Shown: in pieces, positions 57,962 through 64,000 of the stretch
How positions within the stretch are numbered: the stretch's first letter is position 1
How the letters are laid out: each line of letters opens with the position of its first letter
DNA from: Boswellia sacra
Lineage: Eukaryota; Streptophyta; Magnoliopsida; Sapindales; Burseraceae
Assembly: GCA_013180625.2 (NCBI GenBank)
Contig: SNVD02014876.1
Coordinates: 1 to 64,000, forward strand
Reading direction: 5' to 3'
DNA length: 64,000 nucleotides
Notes under the pieces: model-generated
Told to the model about the DNA's origin: nothing
Databases searched by the model: none
The model's input: the letters and a program-made list of their open reading frames with translations, nothing else
Made by a program: the position numbers and the translations under genes

Positions 57962-60808
57962 GGGCATGTTCGATATGAGGAACCAAATGATGGATGAAAA
58001 GGAAAAGTAAAGTTAAAAGCAAAGGAATAGTTTATAACTTAAATGAACATAAATGCCCTCGACATAAAAATATATAATATCAATTATTCATTATTAAATA
58101 TATAAATTTTAAATTTAAACTGTTTATGTAAATTAGTTAAAAATAAATAATTATCTATTAATTAATACTATAATAATTTAGGTATTGATATTAATTATAA
58201 TTTATTTATTTATAAAAATAGTTAAATTTCACTTTTTCTTTAAAAATAAAAAATTTATATTAAATTATATAAAATATTATGATTAGTTTAATAATCAAAT
58301 TTCTTAAAATACATAAATCATTAATATATAAAATATTTATTCTTGAAGACTTTCAAGTCACCCTAGGATATTGTCTAATATCACAAAGGACCTCGCCTTT
58401 TTAGAAATAGACAAAAAATGACCCTACCGTTTGCTGGTCTATTAAGTTGAATGATATCAAGGGTATATTGGTAACTTTATTAAGATATTTAGTTTATTTA
58501 TTAATTTTTGTTTTTTATTTATTTTTTTCATTTTGCTCTTTCTTCCTTTTTCTCTTCTTTTTTTTTTTCTTTTTTTTTTTTCTTCTCCTTTCTTCTTCTT
58601 CTTCTTCTCTCTTTCTTCCTGTAAGATTGTGTCCTCCTCTGCCAACAATGACACCTGATCCGTCAAAGCTAAAAATATGCTATTCCAAAATCATTTCATT
58701 GTTTTAACTACTTAGAAACTCTTGAAACAAAAAAAAAAACCCATAAAATTTTCTTAAGAAAAATTCTTCACTTCAATTTATCCATTGTCTTTTCTGGGTT
58801 TTCTTAGTACAATCAAATCCAATCACATAGCAACCAACAACAACATAGCAGCATAGACAACAAGATTAACCAAGAAAACAACATAGCGGCATGGTTTATC
58901 AACAAAAATAACACAAATTAACCAACCCAACACAACTTCTTTGAAATCCTTTTAATCAACTTAGTAAACAAATTAAATTGAGTAGATCTAGATGCCAAGT
59001 AACAAAAAATTAGCAAAATCTATCAGAAATTCATACCCAAGAAGCAGCAAAAATCCCACCCATCAAATCCATACTCAAGATGCAGCAACAATCCAACTTC
59101 AAGCTTTACGAACGGAGAAACTCTCTCAAGAACCTCAAGATTAACCCTCTCAATCCGAACCCATTTCTCGCCTCGGGGTTTTCTCCCATCCCCAAGTACC
59201 ATGTCATGAGATGCGGAGCTGAGGTTGTTGTTGCTTTTTTCGGTGACTTCACCTAGAGTTTTAGGTTCTCTAGTTTCTAATTCTTGAATATTTAAGAGTT
59301 TTATTTTTATTTTTATTTTATTTTATGCTTGCTCTCTAATGCTTTCATTCGATTAAACTAAAGAAGCCAGAAGTGGAGGGAATCTGAGAGGGTATATACG
59401 TCCATGAGGGGGTGGAAGGTGGAGAGGGAGGAGATTTGGTTATGATTTTATGGATTGAGTGATATTAGGGAGGAGGAATAATGAGATCTATTGATATCAT
59501 AAACCAAAGAGAGGGTGGATGGGATGGCAGTGGTGGTTGTTGCGGCAACTAGGTGTTGAGGAGGAGGCGATGGTGGTTGATTTCATCGGTGGCATCTATT
59601 TTGTACTTTAGAATGAGGAGTTAGGGTTTCACATTTATTTACACTGTGAATTCTTAAAATTAGTTTATAATAAATAATAAACTTTGTAGATATTAAAGTT
59701 AAGTAAGGAGTTGGCATGGTAGCAAGATAGAAAGTATTTGCTTGAATGGCATGGGTTTGAATAACACTAACATCTAACATCGAGTTTTCAAAAAAATTTC
59801 GAATTGGAAAAGGGTATTAAAGTAATTTTAAATGTTAACCATCCAAGTTAATAGAGTTCTAATAACATTAGGGCCACTTGTGCTTCTAGGTCGAATATGG
59901 AAGTCATTTCTGTCAATTTAAAAAAAGACGAGGTTATTTGTTTGTTAGGTTATACCTCAAGGTTATTTAAGAAATTTTTCTTATTTATTAAATATTAAAA
60001 ATATTTATAGGATATTATTATTGGATTATATAAAAATTTTGTTATATTAATGTATATTTTTAAAATAAATAATCAATTAAATGTATAAATTATTTATTAA
60101 AATTTTAAAAAAATTGCAGAAAAATGTTGTCGATCGACCAATATCTAGCACTACCAGAGTCTAATGAACGTTTTGTGTAGATCTCACCATCGGCAACATC
60201 GTGATCCTCGTCTGACGATCTTCGTTTTTGTCCCAGTTTAGTCGCCGATTGTGTTGTCATTTTGCTGCACGCGGTAATTCTATTTTCTGGATCTGCTATT
60301 AAACTGTGTTTCCACTAATAAACAACACAACCCACATTAATGAAACCACCATGGATGAGTAAAGGACCGACAGACGATCACATTGGTACTGGTGGTGACA
60401 CTGAATGCGCGGATGTGCTGGCGTTCTCCAACGACACTTGCTGAAAACAGTTTTTTCAAACTTCGCAATTTTTCTAATTTTTTTAAAATATAAATTTTAC
60501 AATTTTTAAAATTTTTAAAGAATAATTAATGAATTATATTTATAATTATTTATAAAATAATTTAGTCAATTATTTGAATAAGGTTAGTTTTAGACACAAA
60601 AAAAAATATGCAAGTTTAGTTTAGTAATTTATATATTATTCCTAAGAAAACCAAGTTTTCCTTAGGTAGGGGAAAGGAAAATGATTGTTGAAACTCAAAT
60701 AATCATAATTTCTAAGAAAACTTTTTCCTTAGTCAAAAGCTTCATCAACCGAACAACAAACTTAGGATTATTGCATTCCCTCCAATTTTAATCAAACCGA
60801 ATGCGACC
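57962..60808. mobile_element. PIF/Harbinger-like element with a nested insertion
   Basis: Ends GGGCATGTTCGATATG and, on the right, CAAACCGAATGCGACC (reverse: GGTCGCATTCGGTTTG) are flanked by TTA on both sides (57959-57961, 60809-60811), the duplication typical of PIF/Harbinger. The interior holds the MULE-like block 58346-59975. No transposase recognised. Confidence 0.35.
58346..59975. mobile_element. MULE-like element with long inverted ends
   Basis: The left end, with ACCCTAGGATATTG..ACCTCGCCTTTTT..AATGACC, pairs with the reverse of the right end, with ACCTTGAGGTATAA..ACCTCGTCTTTTT..AATGACTT. Similarity extends further inward, including TCTATTAAGTTG against TCTATTAACTTG. The interior has a 60-base pyrimidine run (58550-58620) and GC-richer sequence resembling host leader and coding fragments. 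No 9-bp duplication was found, so the limits are approximate. Confidence 0.45.
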
Positions 60809-60811
60809 TTA

Positions 60812-61295
60812 GGGTTTAGTAAGATGAATTTAGGTTTCCTTTATAATAAATAAGTTCTAAATTTCATCACAGTCATGAAATTGGTGCATGTTTGAAAGAT
60901 CATATGTTAAATTAAACATCTTAAGATTTGCGTAGAAGTTGATTTCACTCAAAAACACTTAGTATAATATTTTTGGCAAATTTTTAATTTTTCAGTTCAA
61001 TTCTAAAAATTGCAAAATTCTTCGAACTTGCTTGACATGTCTAAGTTTATTTCATAAAAAGATTTAATTGAAAAATTATTTTGCAAAACCGATTTCTATA
61101 TCTTATTCTACACTTGAAAAGTTTTCACACTAAGTGGTTTTGCTCAAATTGGATTTGTATATAATTTATGTTGATTTTTCAAATTTTAGTGAATCTGAAA
61201 TTTTCATTTTCAAGAACAGAGCATGGAAAATGAGTTAGTTTTGACTAACCTAGACTCCACTAAAAATGTTGATTTTGGTATGATGAATTCTATAT
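60812..61295. other. Non-coding DNA
   Basis: AT-rich, nothing recognised. Confidence 0.5.
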
Positions 61296-61494
61296 GAATA
61301 ATGCTAGACTTACAACTTATTTATTCTCAATATTTTATACAACCTGAGTTGGCAAGATATTATTGGATCAATAATTACCATGTCATTCAATTTAACATAT
61401 TTTATTTATTTTCATTTTTTACCTATCCAGTGATAGCTTGCCAACTTAAATTGTATAAAAAAATTATAGATGAGCTCTAGATGTAGCATTACGC
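61296..61494. mobile_element. MITE, Mutator-like, 199 bp
   Basis: Bracketed by 9-bp repeats ATTCTATAT (61287-61295) and ATTCTATAC (61495-61503), 8 of 9 matching. The inverted ends begin GAATAATGCTAG and, in reverse, GCGTAATGCTAC; both reach AGTTGGCAAG about 55-60 bases in. Confidence 0.7.
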
Positions 61495-61983
61495 ATTCTA
61501 TACATGTCTTCTACTTGATTGAGAAATTTTGTAATTATTCAAATATTGTGGAACTTGTTATAATTTTTAAAAAATTTGATTGTTCAGTTTGTGAGTCTGT
61601 TGTATAGAATTTGAAAGTGTAAAAAGCTTTAGTTGTTTCGAGAGTTTTTTTATTTGTTATTGGCTTGATATTTTTCAAACAAAAAAAACATGGTTTAAGT
61701 GTCTAATTAAATTTTACTAATTTTTTTAAGGTTTGGGGCACATATTTATTCACTAAAAATTAGCTAATGAAGCCTACACAATGTTTCTTTAGTAATTTAG
61801 TTGATATTACCTAACATGTACGATAATTTCTAAGAAAACTTTTAGGTAATTTTAGGTTCACTTTTTAGTGAATTATTGTTCAGGTAAGTATACTAGATTT
61901 CAACTGAAATCATAATAAACATATAAAGAGTTTATTAAGCATGCTTTGAAAGTATTTTGTGATAGTTAAATGTTATGATGATT

Positions 61984-62027
61984 ATATATATATCTATATA
62001 TATATATATAGAGAGAGAGAGAGATAA
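61984..62027. repeat. Compound TA/GA microsatellite
   Basis: An ATATAT run with a single CT interruption passes directly into GAGAGAGAGAGAGA. Confidence 0.9.
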
Positions 62028-62232
62028 GTCTATCATAATAAGGAATGATTGATCCATCATGCTTAGTAGCTTTACTATATGACAAATAAGTTCTAAACGT
62101 GCATTTGCTTTGACATTGCACTCATAAGCATATACGCATGGGCTATATATAATACATGGTACGCATTTTTAATATGAAAAACTAGTTTGCTTATTGAGTT
62201 ATATACTCATTTTAATTGATTGTGATTTTTAG

Positions 62233-62304
62233 ATGTATGAAGAGTTCATAAAGGATTTGGCTAATGGACGCTTCGTTAGGTTATTTCCCTTGGGCCGCCA
62301 TGTG
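62233..62304 (+). pseudogene. Exon-like ORF interrupted by a hAT element
   Basis: After TTTTTAG (possible acceptor) a frame reads MYEEFIKDLANGRF and VRLFPLGRHV up to the hAT target site. Past the element (from 62770) the same frame stays open for a further dozen or so codons before a stop. The composition is coding-like. The protein is not recognised. Confidence 0.3.
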
Positions 62305-62761
62305 CAGGGATGGAGCCATCATAGGCTCAGAAAGGGCAATTGCCACTCCTTCTCCAAAGAAAAAAAAACAAAATATTCTTTTATTTCATGTCCATCAATT
62401 ATGAATGAACATTGTTTTTTATATATAAATTGTTGTTTAAATATTATTTGTTAAAAAAAATTCTTTATATTCTTTCCATCATCACTCATTAATTTGTTTT
62501 ATTATTTTCTTTTTAAAGATAACTACTTTTAAATTAATAAATTTAATAGTTTAATTAATTTTATTATTAATTACTTTATTTTATCATTTCTCTTTAATTT
62601 AAAACTTAAAATTGATATGATAAACTTAAATTTATACCTTCTAAATACTGTTGAATGAAAATATTATAAAAGTTCTCTAAATTTACAATTATATTAATTT
62701 ATGTTGTTTTATTACTGTTTAATTTTACCTCTTCTGGAGACAATTTCTGACTTTGTCCTTG
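62305..62761. mobile_element. hAT element, non-autonomous, 457 bp
   Basis: Bracketed by 8-bp repeats GCCATGTG (62297-62304) and GCCTTGTG (62762-62769), 7 of 8 matching. The left end CAGGGATGGAGCCATC is the common plant hAT terminus and is followed by AAAGGGCAATTGCC. The right end GACTTTGTCCTTG is its decayed inverse. Confidence 0.7.
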
Positions 62762-62769
62762 GCCTTGTG

Positions 62770-64000
62770 TTTGAATTTCCAATTTATTTTGGTTCCTTAA
62801 AATATTGAACTATTTTTTTATTTTTAACTTTGTTTTAAAATCCTCTTAGGATATTTGAAAGTTTCCTTTATTTCTGAAAATTCATTAAATGAGCTAAGTT
62901 ATTTTTCTTTAAACTTCTATTGCAAATACTTGAATTAAATCACCCGCCCCTTGTCTTCTAAGTTGGGGGGTGACAAATATTGTAAAGAAAGAAGATGCAC
63001 GTGATCAATCCAGACTGCTTTCTCTTCTGTAACTTTGAAATCTCCTTTTGTTGTCTACTTCGTTTGATTATGTATTTTATGTTTTTATTTTCAAATCGAT
63101 TTGAAGATTTATAGTTGATATTGAATTTTGAAGATGACTCTTTACCTTCGCTCTACCAGATCAGCCACTCCAGCTGGTACAGCATGATAAGAGGGAGACA
63201 CATTTCCCTCGCTGACAAGTCACTTAATTTTTTGGGCTTAACGAAAAATCAACCATTACCCGAAGTTTTTCAAAATATTCAGAAAACCCCCCACCTTTGG
63301 TCTCGTTCCGTCAAGTTGATATAACCTTTTGAATTTCAACATAATTACCGATTTACCCCTACTTCACTCTCTAGCAATTGCACACCTACTAACATGTCTG
63401 AATGTGATCATGACTTTTTCTTGAAAGTTTTCAATTTTTTATATTTTATTGTAAAGATAAAACTTTTTATATTTTATTTTCCCATTTTGTCCATAATAAC
63501 TATTGTGAAATAACTAAATTACCCATACCTTTACGAAAATAAGGACCAAATTGGGTGGATTCCAACCGATGCATTGCTCGCACCTAAATCATTAGTATTG
63601 AGTGAGTTTGGTTTTTTTCTTTTTTTAATATGCAGTAAATTTAAAATAATTTAATATAATGATTAAAATAAAAAACTCCTAATAATGATTCTTTAATACG
63701 TAGTGATGACCTTCTAAAACTTAGTGGATTGTTTTTAATAAGAAAAAAATACAAAAGGTTACCATTTTCAATAACTCAAAATTTAGTAAATAATTCACAT
63801 ATTTTTTATATTAGTCAATATATATCTTCGGAAATAAAACACAATAAAGACAAAATTTATTTTATAACTAATTGAAAATATTCTCTCTATTTTTAGATGT
63901 ATGTCCATTTATATCTTCATATGGATTCTTTTTTAATTTTTTTTATAGCAATTAATTTTTAATCTACTTAATTTGTTAGCTAGACAGAATATTTTGAAAA
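62770..64000. other. Non-coding DNA
   Basis: AT-rich. A small ORF at 63115-63324 matches nothing I recognise. No bounded element seen. Confidence 0.45.

Noticed and set aside
58447..58707. 86-codon ORF rich in phenylalanine and leucine, and its lysine-rich complement
   Set aside because: Low-complexity translation of a pyrimidine run.
1..64000. tRNA, rRNA or CRISPR loci
   Set aside because: No cloverleaf with proper A- and B-box spacing and ends, no rRNA-like conserved stretch, and no regularly spaced direct-repeat array was seen; the short tandems present have no spacers.

Overview
The window is AT-rich nuclear DNA of a flowering plant, most likely a eudicot. The evidence is spliced plant genes (a CYP76-type P450 and a V-ATPase subunit G gene), an Athila-type Ty3/gypsy retrotransposon, plant L1-type LINEs, many hAT elements and Mutator-like MITEs. 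The species cannot be read from the sequence. Gene density is low: one gene looks intact (V-ATPase G, minus strand, 32636-33545), one is full length but carries a nonsense codon (P450, minus strand, 4598-6327), and nearly everything else recognisable is mobile DNA or its remains.

Layout. 1-4500: AT-rich, no gene seen, one GC-richer non-coding block at about 1030-1860. 4598-6390: P450 pseudogene with a TATA box and diverged repeats upstream. 7100-7741, continuing at 22596-22680: a segment duplicated at about 24.8-27.4 kb. A LINE (7742-10787 plus tail 22564-22595) sits inside it, and an 11.8-kb Athila element (10788-22563, minus strand, 1.4-kb LTRs, CTATG target duplication) sits inside the LINE tail. 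The Athila element carries an intronless, full-length but broken copy of a LONELY GUY (LOG) cytokinin-activating enzyme gene. 22.6-32.6 kb: short LINE insertion with a perfect 17-bp duplication, MITEs, a hAT element, unidentified ORFs. 32.6-33.9 kb: V-ATPase G.

34-36.4 kb is non-coding. 36.4-46.8 kb is almost wholly hAT: a 4.6-kb element with a decayed transposase and a palindromic subterminal array, a 0.8-kb element, and a 4.1-kb compound in which one hAT copy appears to have jumped into another. 47.2-47.8 kb is a solo LTR. Its family has a larger member at 50897-54633 that keeps gag and protease but lacks RT and integrase, and whose LTRs carry canonical heat-shock elements. 50.1-56.2 kb is a diverged repeat region interrupted by that element, a MITE and a hAT element. 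57-64 kb holds PIF/Harbinger-like, MULE-like, MITE and hAT insertions, one of which splits an exon-like ORF at 62.2 kb.

The genes do not form a pathway together. The main story is layered insertion: flanks and target-site duplications let the order of several events be read. All alignments, splice calls and frame calls were made by eye; no database search was possible.
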